Positions 45,683 through 58,300 of a DNA stretch of 64,000 nt are shown piece by piece (positions within the stretch are counted from its first letter, which is position 1; the number at the start of each line of letters is the position of its first letter). Location: positions 1,120,501 through 1,184,500 of the forward strand of contig NC_088306.1 of assembly GCF_032854445.1 (NCBI RefSeq), given 5' to 3'. The notes under the pieces were generated by a model. The model did no database searches and was not told the origin of the DNA. It saw only the letters and a program-made list of their open reading frames with translations. Made by a program: the position numbers and the translations under genes. This DNA comes from Liolophura sinensis. Taxonomy: Eukaryota; Mollusca; Polyplacophora; Chitonida; Chitonidae.

Positions 45683-45933
45683 TCCATGGCCATGTTGTTA
45701 GCGCGCTGGGGCGGCAGAATGACCCAGGAGTCTCTCACCAATGCGATCGCTCTGAGTTCAAAAGCAGCTCATGCTGGCTTCCTCTCCAGCTGTAAGTCGG
45801 AAGGCCTTCAGCAACCTGCCCCCTACCCCCCCCCCCCCCCCCCCCACCCGCCGGCATAATGCTAGCTACTGTCGTATATATGTGCTAGATTCTATACTAC
45901 GGCGTAAAACCCCAATGAAATAAATAAATAAAT
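45683..45933 (+). mobile_element. SINE family A copy with internal poly-C
   Basis: Head GTTGTTAGCGCGCTGGGGCG, GAATGACCCAGGAGTCTCTC, then GCTGGCTTCCTCTCCAGC. The GGGTTTCCCCC segment is replaced by an uninterrupted C run (about 45828-45845). The tail then resumes with GGCATAATGCTAGCTACTGT and GCGTAAAACCCCAATGAAAT. Only the poly-C distinguishes it from other full-length copies. Confidence 0.88.
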
Positions 45934-46552
45934 TTCCGGCGACGATTCGTTGGCAAACTGCTCATGTAGTACACATGTATTATTGCGAGGGAACATTGGT
46001 CAGTCTGGAATGGTCACGAATCACCATTTTGCAAGAAAATGTACCTTGTTAGAATATCAAAAAACACGTGACTGTGCAGTTCCCCACAGAAACTTTGAGA
46101 AGCAACATTTGATAGACGAACCGTTTTACATGCTGATGGAGTCACTGACAAATTTACACGCAACGCTGTGTGCTCTTAATTATGAACGTAAAAACCGCCT
46201 GAACTTAATTCGAACCACTGACGCAGTCAAGCAAAAACTGTAACACTTTTAACGGAATGGCAAATAGTTTAATGACTGATTTTTTTAAATCACGAAGAAG
46301 AAGAAGCAAAAATAGAAAAAAAACATATAAATGGAGACACACAGAAAAAGCTGAACTATTATATTAAATGTGGCCAACGAAATGGTAGGATTTACGGTTG
46401 TTATGTAAAAACAACTTTCACAAACATTAAATGTATAAAGAAGTAATTGTATAACGAAACAAGAAAACTAGTTTCATTTCTACATTACGTAGTGAAGACA
46501 TCTACGTCAATAGGGTATACACGTCTGAGTGAAAAGATACAAAAAGTATCAC

Positions 46553-46557
<5 letters not shown>
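45934..46557. other. No gene seen
   Basis: A 97-codon plus-strand frame (45950-46243) lacks an ATG at its 5' end and is not recognised. Confidence 0.35.

Positions 46558-46605
<48 letters not shown>
46558..46605. repeat. (AT)n microsatellite
   Basis: About 46 bp of TA dinucleotides flanked by short inverted AATAGGGTATA / TATACCCTATT segments (46508-46518 and 46600-46611). Confidence 0.95.
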
Positions 46606-46606
<1 letters not shown>

Positions 46607-48100
46607 CTATTTTCGTCAGCTAATGTAAACATGAGAGAGCACTGGAAACCATATTTGAAAGTTTACAATAATATTTTCACCGAAGTGAAGATTGTCTCCA
46701 TTTACAGTATCCACTACAGAGTTGCGCAATTCATGGACTTCCGGTATGTTTCACTTGCAGACTATACCTAGACTCTTCTTATTATGGAACATTCCGTGCA
46801 TAGAAACTTTTCTGTTTAAACTGTCGCTTAAAATGAACCCTCAAAACTATTCCGTCATATCCGTTCTCTGAGTTGCAACGGATTGCGTTTTCGTCGTTCT
46901 AATGGACTAATACGTTATCAGGAGCGGATTATACAATCTCCTATATTGAGGAAAATACAATCACTCAGGGAAAGGGTTTAAAGGAAGAGTTTTGGTGCGT
47001 TCAAGCCACTACCTCGTTGGTCTGAAATGGAAAGGAACTTCCAGTTTAATCTGTCCTTTTCGCGTCACTCTATATTATACACAAGCACTACAGTAATGTA
47101 GCTATTACGTCATTTTGATATATTCCGTGGAGAGGACCTTCTCCGTTTATGGTATTCTTTATCTTCTATGCAATACACTGAATTTCGTAACTACCTCGTT
47201 ATTCTGAAATATTTCTCCGTATAACCTCGTTAATCAGCAGTATTTCGTTATTTCTACAATTCCGTTCCAATTCCGTTTGAACTTTCTGGGACAAAATCCG
47301 TATCCTTTCCTATGGACGTTCTCATCCTCTTTCCGTTTTACATCCAGCAGTTATCACTATATCCACCGTATACTACCTTACAGCAACTGTGCATATAGCA
47401 ATGTATTCACAGTTTATTTACTTTTGATAAAAGTTATCATTATAATAGCTTGTTTAAGCAGCAATACATAATACTGACACTTTTTTGCCCATGAAAAGAT
47501 GGGTTTATGCGTATATTAAGAGAAAAATATAATTAATGCTAAGAGTAATCTACTTAATGCATATCTATTAGAAGTGGGTTTCTAAGTATGAAAGCGTACG
47601 ATTTCAAAACTGATACAATTGATACTATTTTTGAAATAAAAATCTGTGTATATACAAACATATATATACATATGTAACAAATTTGTACATATTGAAGGTT
47701 GGCCACTCAGATACTGAGTTATAAACAATGTGAAGAACATGATTTCCGACCGCTTATGATCAAGTAAACAATATGACGTCACACCAGATGTCATGGTATC
47801 ACAACTGCTTTGAATTCACCTGAGATTAAAAAAAAATATGACACAATTAAAATGTCGCTTTCCATTATTTAGGTGAGAAAAACGAGGTACAAAGCAAATA
47901 TTGTTTACCATAACTTCCGTGAATTTTCTAAAGTATGTTCTTAAACGTCGTTGTGTCCAAGACATTAGAGACCTTTACTTAAAAGGTGCAAGTTCAACTT
48001 GTAAGCATAATCCATTTAGAACAACAATTAATAGCTTAACGTTGGGTAAATGCCGTTAAATTCAATGCAAGGTAAATTTGGACCGCTGAAAACAACTTCA
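46606..48100. other. No gene; degenerate TTCCGT-rich stretch
   Basis: 46840-47340 is enriched in scattered TTCCGT/CTCCGT/CTCGTTA words without a fixed period, possibly an old decayed array. No exon recognised. Confidence 0.35.
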
Positions 48101-48104
48101 GATT

Positions 48105-48478
48105 CCACACGGGCTCAGCCAATGTTCTACAAGGGCCCAGAAAATATCCACACTTTCCCAGCCAAATATCCACACGGGCCCAGTCAAATATCTACACGGG
48201 CCCAGAAAATATCCACACTTTCCCAGCCAAATATCCACACGGGCCCAGTCAAATATTTACACGGGTCCAGACAAATATCCACACTTTCCCAGCCAAATAT
48301 CCACACGGGCAGAGTCAAATATCTACACGGGCCCAGACAAATATCCACACGGGGCCAGCCAAATATCCACGCGGTCCCAGACAAACATCCACACGGTCCC
48401 AGACAAACATCCACACGGTCCCAGACAAATATCCACATGAGCCCAGACAAATATTCACAAGGGACTCAGCAAATATTC
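48105..48478. repeat. 21-22-bp tandem array, about 17 copies
   Basis: Unit approximates CCCAGACAAATATCCACACG. Alternating CTTTCCCAGCC and CGGGCCCAGTC variants create a partial 64-66-bp higher-order period. The 149-codon plus frame and 88-codon minus frame are by-products. Confidence 0.93.
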
Positions 48479-49590
48479 ACTAAAAACACATTGCAATAAT
48501 AAACTTTTCTGAATTGTATTGGCCTGCCATTGCGATTTTATCTTAAAGGAGAAAAAAACATATAAATGATGTCTAAATCGGATAAAAGGGCGTCAAACTT
48601 ATCTGTAAATATGATCTTCAATATTCTTTTCGATTTTTGTTTGCAGGAGAAGAGGGTATTTGAAATTTTTTTATGGTGGGTTTTTGGGATGCATGTCTAA
48701 CAAATTTATTTGAAAGTAAATTTGTTGTTAATATCCAAACATATGCATTTAATCTGAATTATGACAACATTTATGAATACAATAAAAATATAAAAATGAT
48801 CAAAATCCAAGTCGAACACATTTGCTAGATGAAAAGAACAAATTCTAGTGCAGATATATTTATTCAACATCCTCAATTTGTAATTTGTTACATCCTCATT
48901 TATAACAATATGACGCAAAAACAATATATACCAGAGGTAGTCCTAAATACCCACCGTACAAAAATTATTTTAAAAAAGCGTCCTTTCCTGTTTAAAGAAA
49001 AATCGAAAAAATTATTGAAGATCACATTTACAACTAACTTTTCGCATTCTTTCATCTGAACGTGATGTAGTTTTTATGTTTTCTCCACCTTTAACAAGGA
49101 TATTGTGACACGGCGTGAAATGACTGACCCGTGGTTTGTACAAGATAATCCATAATCTACCCAGCAGATAATCTTGCATCTGCCATATTTTCACCTGGCA
49201 GAAAAAGGCAACGGTTTCGTTCTTCTGGTTTTCCGGTGGGAAAAATTCGTCTTGCCGGATCCAACAGTTGCATAGTTTTGTTGAAGATGTGTTAATGGTT
49301 TACCCAGGAAATTAAAACTAAGTGATTATCTCTCATGTTAAACAGTTTAGGGATTTTACAAAGGCGTTATCCCGAGGGATCTGACGAAGACATGTTCCCG
49401 GTCGAGGGAAATTGCGCGATAATACTGTGTCTGATAAGTGAGGTCTTCAAGTTGAGAGTGTAGATAACCGATTCCTGATATCTTGTCCTTGTGAAAACAA
49501 GGCTAACTCCAAGTCGCAAGAGATAATGAAAACAGGAAACTTCACAAATCCGTCAAAAATTCCCACACATTTGATAATGCCTGATAAACA
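48479..49590. other. No gene seen
   Basis: AT-rich; no supported feature. Confidence 0.4.
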
Positions 49591-49594
49591 GCGT

Positions 49595-50020
49595 CCGCAC
49601 GTTCGATAAAGGCTGATGTACAGTGTCCACACGTTCGAAAAAGGCTGATATACAGCGTCCACACGTTCGAAAAAGGCTGATATACAGCGTCCACACGTTC
49701 GAAAAAGGCTGATATACAGCGTCCACACGTTCGAAAAAGGCTGATATACAACGTTCACAACTTTGTTGAAACCTGACTCACAGCGTCCACAGATTTGATA
49801 AAGGCTGATAAACACCGTCTACACGCTCGATAAAAGCTGACATTAATTTTCGACAACCTTGATAAAACATGACATAGAGCGTCCACACGTTCCATAAAGG
49901 CTGATATACAGCGTCCACACGTTCCATAAAGGCTGATATACAGCGTCCACACCTTCGATAAAGAGCGACACACAGCGTACAGACGTCTGATGGAACGTGA
50001 CATGCAACGTCCACACGTCT
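49595..50020. repeat. 32-bp tandem array, about 13 copies
   Basis: Unit contains GGCTGATATACAGCGTCCAC and ACGTTCGAAAAA. The centre (49633-49760) is homogeneous and both ends are diverged. Minus-strand frames through it are by-products. Confidence 0.93.
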
Positions 50021-51331
50021 TTATATCACTTTCTCCACCAGCCTTTTTATGACGAGTGTTAATAGACATCTCACTTCTGGATTACTACTTCAGGCTGAGC
50101 TGCCACAACACTGGATGAATTGGTCAGTGAATGTAGGAAAATCATTGAAGACATTGGATGTTGTCACAATTTATATGTTCGTGTAACTGAATAGCATGTA
50201 GCACGGTGCTAAGCCCGTGAAGAACGTGAAGAACAAAATATAACGTGCATACTTAAAGCATACAGTTCCATACACAGAAGGCTGACAAGGCTGAAAAACA
50301 CCTGACGATATCATTGCAAACATCAACATCGTGTTCTGCAACAAGAGATATCTAACCTGTTCTAAAGCGCATAGCTCGAAGATAGCAATGTTAGCACGCC
50401 TTCTGAGAACTTGGCACAAATCCAAAACGTGTTTGGCAACAACAGATATACATAATGTTTATTATCGAAAACATGTTGATGATTCCAAGATAGCAAGACT
50501 AACGCGCCTCATGAGACCTTCGTAAACATCCACAACATATATAAGTGGACATACTGTCCATACTCCACTTATGTCTCGAATTCGCTCATGTCCACAACCT
50601 GTACGTCAGCAATTTATGTCATCTTGTCGATAACGGAACAATGTGCTGTATAGGTGAATTCACATTTCGCTGCAGGCCACTCATGCAGACACAAGCTCAG
50701 AAGGCATCCAGCATCGGGGATTCCAATAAACGTTAGATTGTTCCTTCCTAGCACACAGAAGTTTATGTGGCTAGCAAATGATCCAACCAAGCCAAACACA
50801 AATGCTGGTGATCGATATTTTTTCGTACATAGACTTCAGATTTCAACAAATTATTCAGACAACCCATGCAAATATTTACACAATCCTGGCAAACATTCAC
50901 ACAACACAGGCAACACATTCTTGGTAAACGTCTAGGCTACCAATTCTAAGGCAGCTAAACGATTTAAGTTCTCTAGATAGAAAACATGTCAAACCCTGAA
51001 ATTGCCAGGCATAATGACAATTCTTTTACGATTACAAATCCTGAAGGTATACGATGTCAGGTTTTCGGATATTCATCGGCTGCCTTTAATTCGTAGAAAA
51101 CGGGATTTTAAAACTCCAATGGCAGGCTCCTAGATACAATGATGCCAATACTATTTCCGGTAGCTTCCGTTAAGGAGCAGATTTACTGGGGATACAGTTT
51201 CATTCCGCTGAGTTCCACAGGTAAGCAATGAACAATCTCCAGACAACCCACCAAAATCTTGTAGAATGTAGGCGTCAAAACAGACATTCGTAAACTAGAC
51301 ATCAACAGAAGGAATGTCTATGTGTAGAGGC
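50021..51331. other. No gene seen
   Basis: Unique-looking sequence downstream of the transporter gene. Short frames on both strands are not recognisable. Confidence 0.4.
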
Positions 51332-51477
51332 CTAGAAAATATCAAAAACGCTATCCGTTGAATCCTGCCTTGGTGGTCGGTATCTAATCTCACGAGTACA
51401 CAAACAAACAGGACGGGTTTGGCACCGACGGTACAATGGTTGGCAGTGAATCTCATCCAGATAGATCAGACAAGTTC
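51332..51477 (-). other. Candidate alternative terminal exon of the transporter
   Basis: On the minus strand a TTATCAG acceptor (51480-51478) is followed by 146 bp that are open to a TAG at 51332-51334 in the phase needed to follow the donor at 53056 (G|GA gives Gly). The encoded tail (T-C-L-I-Y-L-D-E-I...) is hydrophilic and lacks the last membrane helix, so it would give an altered C-terminus. A phase match occurs by chance one time in three. Treat it as a weak candidate. Confidence 0.2.
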
Positions 51478-51967
51478 CTGATAAGATAAACGTCAGTGAT
51501 ATAAGGTATGAGATCGGAATTCCGTTTACAAAAACGTTGGTTGGGGCTTCACACACTCGATACTTTGGGTTGTCTGAAAGTAAAATAATAACAACAATTC
51601 AAGTTATTAGACCCACCAAGCTTTTGGTAAAGAGGTTGTCCAATCAATCCACTGCTAGTTATTTTAGAAAGGGCCAAAATATCAGCCTCGTCTGTGCACG
51701 TATTACCGTTCAACAATCGGTAATAAAGTTGCTAGAGTTTATAAAGCCGACGGCATTATAACATTTTCAAACTTCAGAATTATTTTAAGACACTAAATAG
51801 AACAGGTATAGTCCAGTATTCACTGAAAGGAAATCGTTTCAGCTATTTTTTGTAATTACATAACATTTCACAGTGAATAGGAATTTTTTGCCAAAAATCT
51901 TCGGGTATAACAGGCATAATCAATATGAGTTGATTTTCGTCTCTGCTATAAGCTAAACAAAATCTAT

Positions 51968-51970
51968 TTT

Positions 51971-52001
<31 letters not shown>

Positions 52002-52003
52002 TA
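51968..52003. repeat. (TTTA)n tract, possible minus-strand poly(A) signals
   Basis: Nine or so TTTA units. Read on the minus strand they give repeated AATAAA hexamers 165-200 bp past the transporter stop codon, so they could serve as polyadenylation signals. They might equally be only a microsatellite. Confidence 0.6.
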
Positions 52004-52167
52004 AGTGTTGACAGTCCCATGGCTTAAGAAATCTATTGGGTCACACATTCAAAAAATTTTTTATGAGCCCCAAATACCAGTTAGCACATAGGGTTATGAG
52101 CCTTATTTCTTCTTCATAGGAATAAACTACACTTCACAGAAACCAAACATCATCCTTAAGGTGGATC

Positions 52168-52361
52168 TTACGTAACGACAACTTCTTCTTCCGTCTCTTC
52201 CAAGGTGAGGGAGATTTTTGAGAGGATGTCGTCGGAATTGACCAGAGAGTTGTTGCACGTTTTCCTGATGGGCAGCAGCAAAATGGCGGCGCTCAGAAGA
52301 ACCATGAAGCCGCCCAGGAAAAAGGAGGGGTCGTATGACTGGAAGCCGTCGTATAGAAAAC
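52168..52361 (-). CDS. MCT-like gene, last exon
   Basis: Acceptor GTTATCAG before 52361, phase 1, TAA at 52170-52168. It encodes F-L-Y-D-G-F-Q-S-Y-D-P-S-F-F-L-G-G, the last helix (F-M-V-L-L-S-A-A-I-L-L-L-P-I-R-K) and a cytosolic tail ending E-E-T-E-E-E-V-V-V-T. The tail resembles a class I or II PDZ-binding end only loosely. Confidence 0.9.
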
Positions 52362-55300
52362 CTGATAACACCAAATATGATAATGGGTTACCTCCCCTGA
52401 TAAACTTTGTTGGCGCTTTCATGTTCAATCTTCACCACGATTTGGCTGAGGTACTGCTAATATGGCGCTAAACCACGAGCATTCATTCTTCTTCCATGTT
52501 CAGTTTCAATGACTAGGCCTATTCGATTAGTGCCACAGAATTCCAACAAGTGTACTTGGGTATAGTACTTATTGTTATCTAAAGGACAGCCTTTTAATGA
52601 AACTGTCAAACAATTTCGAATATACATAGCATCAAGGTGTTGTTCAAAATAATAATATCAGCATGCAACGAACATGGGAGAAACAATCAGAATTCACCAA
52701 AGTCTCGTTGTCTAAGCTATTCTGCTACCAGATAGACTGCCAGCAGGGTCAAGTTGTTTCAAAAGTGTATTAGCAGTTAAGCCAGGTATTAACTTTAAAA
52801 TGGACTAAGGTGCCATTGGCTTTGTATTAGGCCAAGATTTAAGTTTGGCTTAACATTAAATGTCACCATAGTGGTATTAAACGCGGTACAGACGAGCTCC
52901 TGTGAGTCTAAATAAGACCCAATTGCGCAGACAAACCTGGCGCAGGATTCTCTATGGACAACCAAGTAGCCAGCCACTAGCCCCTTAAATTTGTTTGACA
53001 GAAGAGACAAAGGGTGAGAATTTCTGAAACGGTAGATATAGAGAATGTTGTTTACCTGCCACAGGGGCTCCCAATATTTGACCCACCGCTTCGTAGAATA
53101 TGAGTACCCCATAGGAGAAGGACAGCCGGTCCAAGCCGGCTATGTCAATGAGTATGCATGGTAACAAGGCTCCGCCCAGTGCTGCAAAACTCAAACCAAA
53201 CACCACGCAGTAGACTAGAATTTGTTCATAGTTCGTCATGAATGGCACTAAACAGGTTGCCAGGCCCGCCACCGTGAACGTGAAGGTGTAGATGTAGATG
53301 GGTTTTAGCCTCGGATGTTGGGCGAGAAATCCGAACGCCAAGCGTCCGACAAATGTGGCTATTCCAATGACAGAGATCAAGTTAGTTGCCTGAGATTCTG
53401 TGACGTGAAGCTTCCCGATGGCGAATGCTGACAGGTGGACGTAAACGATGGACGATGCGAAGCAGAACAGACTGTTGTTGATGCAGATGAAGTGGTAGGA
53501 GAGGTTTTTAAAGATGAGAACATCCCGGCCTTTATCTGTCCTTTTCTCGCACTTCCTGTCGTCTGTTTCCTCTTTCACGTTTTCATTGCTGAGATCTTCT
53601 TTCGACGGCGGACGCATAATGGCGCCGGCGACGCACACGTTCAGACATATCCCTCCGCAAATCAAAAGAGTCCCACGCCAACCGAACTCATCCAAGAGAT
53701 AGCGCAAAAGTGGAGGAAAAGCGAAGCTGCCCAGGCCTCCGCACCCCGTGGCGATGCCCAGCGCTATCGTCCTCCGCTTGAAGAAGTAGCGCGCCACAAT
53801 CACATTAGCAGGAACATAGATAAAGCCACAGCCGATGCCTGTCAACGAATGTTGTTAGCTACAGTCTGGTCGCAATATTTGACAAAATGATCCAATTTTT
53901 GATCGACTGATTGACCCATTCTAAATGGCTGGTTGATTGATTTTAACTTGAATGTTGCAGTTGTTGCACGATACTAATGAATTTGATAGATTGACTGATC
54001 ATAATTAAAGTGTACTGAAATACATACTGACCAATCGTCAACCAATAACAGGGATAGATATTTTGCAAATCGATAAAGGCTGAATATCTGATTAAAAAAC
54101 TCCAGTTGACTGTTTGCAAAATTAGGTCCTAAACACTTTACATTTTAAGTTAAAACATCTCGCAGCTTAAAACAGCTTTCCCACAAACTAAGTACAAGTG
54201 CATAATCGGTTGTACTTAAACGACTGGATTAGAAGCATGTGAGTGGCGTTCACTGCGTAGTTTGACACAGAGAGCATTTGTCAATGTCCAATTTGTTAGT
54301 CCATTATACAGAGATGAAGGCCCCTAAGCTGTCTTCTGCGGGCACCAGCCAGGAATTTTAGAACTGAGGTGATTTCCAAGTCTACATGACAGCCCTACTA
54401 AACATAACCCAGCTGATACGGAAATTCATATGACTCTGCATGACACACTACTTGGTGTCCTTACACATTACACACTACTTGGTGTCCTTACACATTACAC
54501 ACTACTTGGTGTCCTTACACATTACACACTACTTGGTGTCCTTACACATTACACACTACTTGGTGTCCTTAGATATTACCTAAAACATTACCGTATGTCA
54601 AACATGTACAATTACAGAACCTGGGTGAGTTGGTATAGTATAGTCACCATAAGCATGAATATAGTGGTTTTTGTTAGGATGCACAGAATAGGCGTCTCCA
54701 AGTGTGGCTGGTAGTCGGGGTGGTTGGGGGAAGGGGGAGTAGATATAGTCACTTTCTTATGGATGAGGGTACGGATGTAGAAGTGATGGCCGAGTGTGCG
54801 GACAAATGCGGGTGTGCAAATGAATGAGGAAGCCGGAAAGCGCATGGAGTCTTAAATCCAGTGAGTAAAGTGGCTACGACTGAAGCTCATATGGAGTTAC
54901 ATGTCTCTCAGAAAGAAAGCCCCGTCCGAGTAGTATGTCTAGTGAGAATGGCGCCCGCGGAGAAATGTGTCTTATGAGCAAAGCGCCTAAACGAGAAATG
55001 TGTCTTATGAACAAACAAATGTGTCTTAGGAGCAAAGCTCCTACAAGAGAAATGTATTTCATGAGCAAAGCGCCTAAACGAAAAATGTGTTTTAAGAACA
55101 AAGAAACAAAGAAATGTGTTTCATGAGCGAAGTGCGTAAAGGATAAATATGTCTTATGAACAAAGAAATGTGTCTTATGAGCAAAACGCCTAAAGGAGAA
55201 ATGTGTTTCATGAGCAAAGTGCGTAAAGGATAAATATGTCTTATGAACAAAGAAATGTGTCTTATGAGCAAAGCGCCTAAACGAGAAATGTGTCTTATGA

Positions 55301-58300
55301 ACAAAGAAATGTGTCTTATGAGCAAAGCGCCTAAACGAGAAATGTGTCTTATGAACAAAGAAATGTGTCTTATGAGCAAAGCACCTAAACGAGAAATGTG
55401 TCTTATGAACAAAGAAATGTGTCTTATGAGCAAAACACCTAAAGGAGAAATGTGTTTCATGAGCAAAGTGCGTAAAGGATAAATATGTCTTATGAACAAA
55501 GAAACGTGTCTTATGAGCAAAACGCCTAAAGGAGAAATGTGTTTCATGAGCGAAGTGCGTAAAGGATAAATATCTCTTATGAAGAAAGAAATGTGTCTTA
55601 TGAGCAAAACGCCTAAAGCAGAAATGTGTTTCATGAGCGAAGTGCGTAAAGGATAAATATGTCTTATGAACAAAGAAATGTGTCTTATGAGCAAAACGCC
55701 TAAAGGAGAAATGTGTTTCATGAGCGAAGTGCGTAAAGGATAAATATGTCTTATGAACAAAGAAATGTGTCTTATGAGCAAAACGCCTAAAGGAGAAATG
55801 TGTTTCATGAGCAAAGTGCGTAAAGGATAAATATGTCTTATGAACAAAGAAATGTGTCTTATGAACAAAACGCCTAAAGGAGAAATGTGTTTCATGAGCG
55901 AAGTGCGTAAAGGATAAATATCTCTTATGAACAAAGAAATGTATCTTATGAGCAAAACGCCTAAAGCAGAAATGTGTTTCATGAGCGAAGTGTGTAAAGG
56001 ATAAATATGTCTTATGAACAAAGAAATGTGTCTTATGAGCAAAACGCCTAAACGAGAAATGTGTTTCATGAGCAAAGTGCGTAAAGGATAAATATCTCTT
56101 ATGAACAAACAAATGTGTCTTAGGAGCAAAACGCCTAAAGCAGAAATGTGTTTCATGAGCGAAGTGCGTAAAGGATAAATATGTCTTATGAACAAAGAAA
56201 TGTGTCTTATGAGCAAAACGCCTAAAGGAGAAATGTGTTTCATGAGCGAAGTGCGTAAAGGATAAATATGTCTTATGAACAAAGAAATGTGTCTTATGAG
56301 CAAAACGCCTAAAGGAGAAATGTGTTTCATGAGCGAAGTGCGTAAAGGATAATTATGTCTTATGAACAAAGAAACGTGTCTTACGAGCAAAGCGCCTAAA
56401 CGAGAAATGTGTCTTATGAACAAACAAATGTGTCTTAGGAGCAAAGCTCCTACAAGAGAAATGTATTTCATGAGCAAAGCGCCTAAACGAAAAATGTGTT
56501 TTAAGAACAAAGAAACAAAGAAATGTGTTTCATGAGCGAAGTGCGTAAAGGATAAATATGTCTTATGAACAAAGAAATGTGTCTTATGAGCAAAACGCCT
56601 AAAGGAGAAATGTGTTTCATGAGCGAAGTGTGTAAAGGATAAATATGTCTTATGAACAAAGAAATGTGTCTTATGAACAAAGTGCCTGACGGAAAAATGT
56701 GTGTTACGTGCAAATCCTCCGACTAGTATCTCTGATGGGCAAATGTTCAATACAATTGTATATATGTTAAGCAAATTCGCTAGATAGTGGTGTGTCGAAT
56801 ACATTGCTTAAGGTAATTTTTCTTTGAATTAACGCTGTGGCTAATCATCTCCTGCCAGGTGTGCCCAATGAACAAACTGTTGAGCAGTAATGTGGTAACA
56901 AGTGGAGTTATTTCTGAAAGGACAAGGAAGCAGTCTGACTCCTGAAGAAGTATAGTAAACAAATTTAACCTTATTGACAAGGCCACACGTCTTTCATCAA
57001 TCAGTTGCCAAACAGGTGTATATTAAATGATTTGATTGCCAAGGGGAAGGCAGGCAAGTTCTATCACCACCATCTCTACAAGTGGTGCTGGTTGGGTGAC
57101 TTGTGTGTATGTGTGGTGGGGGGGAGGAGCCGGGTAAATGCTAGATGTTTAACAAGCTCAGCCGAGATACCACGTGATCGGACCCGAGAGTCTGATCTCT
57201 CACCTGTCACAACCCCGTAGGTAAAGAAAAGTAAGTAGACGTTTTGTGCAAACACGCTGGTGCAGAGACCAGCCGCCATGATCAGCCCAGACAGTACAAC
57301 GGTAAGCCTGCAGCCGAACTTGTTCACTAAAATGCTGGACACCGGGCCTGGTTAGAAGAGAGAAAGATCATTATCCATTTAATCCACAACGAGGCTTGCT
57401 ACGTCATGAAATCGTCATCGACCTACGTCATCCTCCACACCATATTTCCTTCAACAACATCGCAGTGCCTTTGGCCTGATCTTTACTGGTTAAGAATTTG
57501 GGACAGCCGTAAAACTGGATCTTCCTGAACCCTGCAGAGAGAAAAAATGTATAGGAAATAAATATATGTCCTTTACGAAGCCGTCTTCGTTGCCATGGGC
57601 TTCCGTCCGAACTGCAGAGGCGTGACGTCACTTCCGGTCCCCTTGCCGCCATCTTTTCTCGCTCGCTGAAACACTGGTCTGAAAGCCAAGTGTGTTAGTG
57701 GAAAAAATAACAAGAATGTTTGCTCGTGAGTGAAACATGTACGTTTTTTTTAGATCATTTGAGTATTGTGCGCATTTCCGATAATTTATTGTGCAACGTA
57801 GCTTTGTGGTTTTTAGTAAATTTAAAATAATTCTAAGGGATATTAATTTCATATCGATTTGTATTTACCTGGTATCACCACCATTGTAAACTTTCATGAA
57901 ATGATCTAAGCTCTGATAAAATCTTATTCCTGCATACTTTATCGTTGAAATAGCGTAACTCCAAAAATGAAATAAATAAATATACCCAAACTTTGTGGTT
58001 TAAAAAGCGTACAAGACAATCCCTCAAAAACTTTATAGTTCTTAAGGTATAGTCGTGACTAAGCTTCTAACCAAACCGGTCAGATTTTTTGCAGGTTTTG
58101 GTGTCAGATTACCTTAGCATACTGCAGAACGAGAGAAAGGATTAAATAGAAAAAAGTATATCGTCAGTTTCATTAGAAAAGCTAGGGACGTCTTTTACAC
58201 CCGGTCTTGACCGATCGCGTATAGGATCGTCTATACACTTTTAACAGCGCATGCTCAGCTCTCTTCGCTCGCTTTACATCACTGAAATATAGACGGAAAC

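Noticed and set aside
48050-48499. 149-codon plus frame with periodic Q-I-S-T / N-I-H-T
   Set aside because: It follows a 21-22-bp tandem array and the opposite strand is also open.
53435-53890. 151-codon plus-strand frame
   Set aside because: It is antisense to the main transporter exon, whose minus-strand product matches a known family.
54874-56804. 570- and 412-codon minus frames as giant repeat proteins
   Set aside because: They are produced by an 87/54-bp array inside a transporter intron, and two frames are open at once. Nothing indicates a start, unique domain or splice link.
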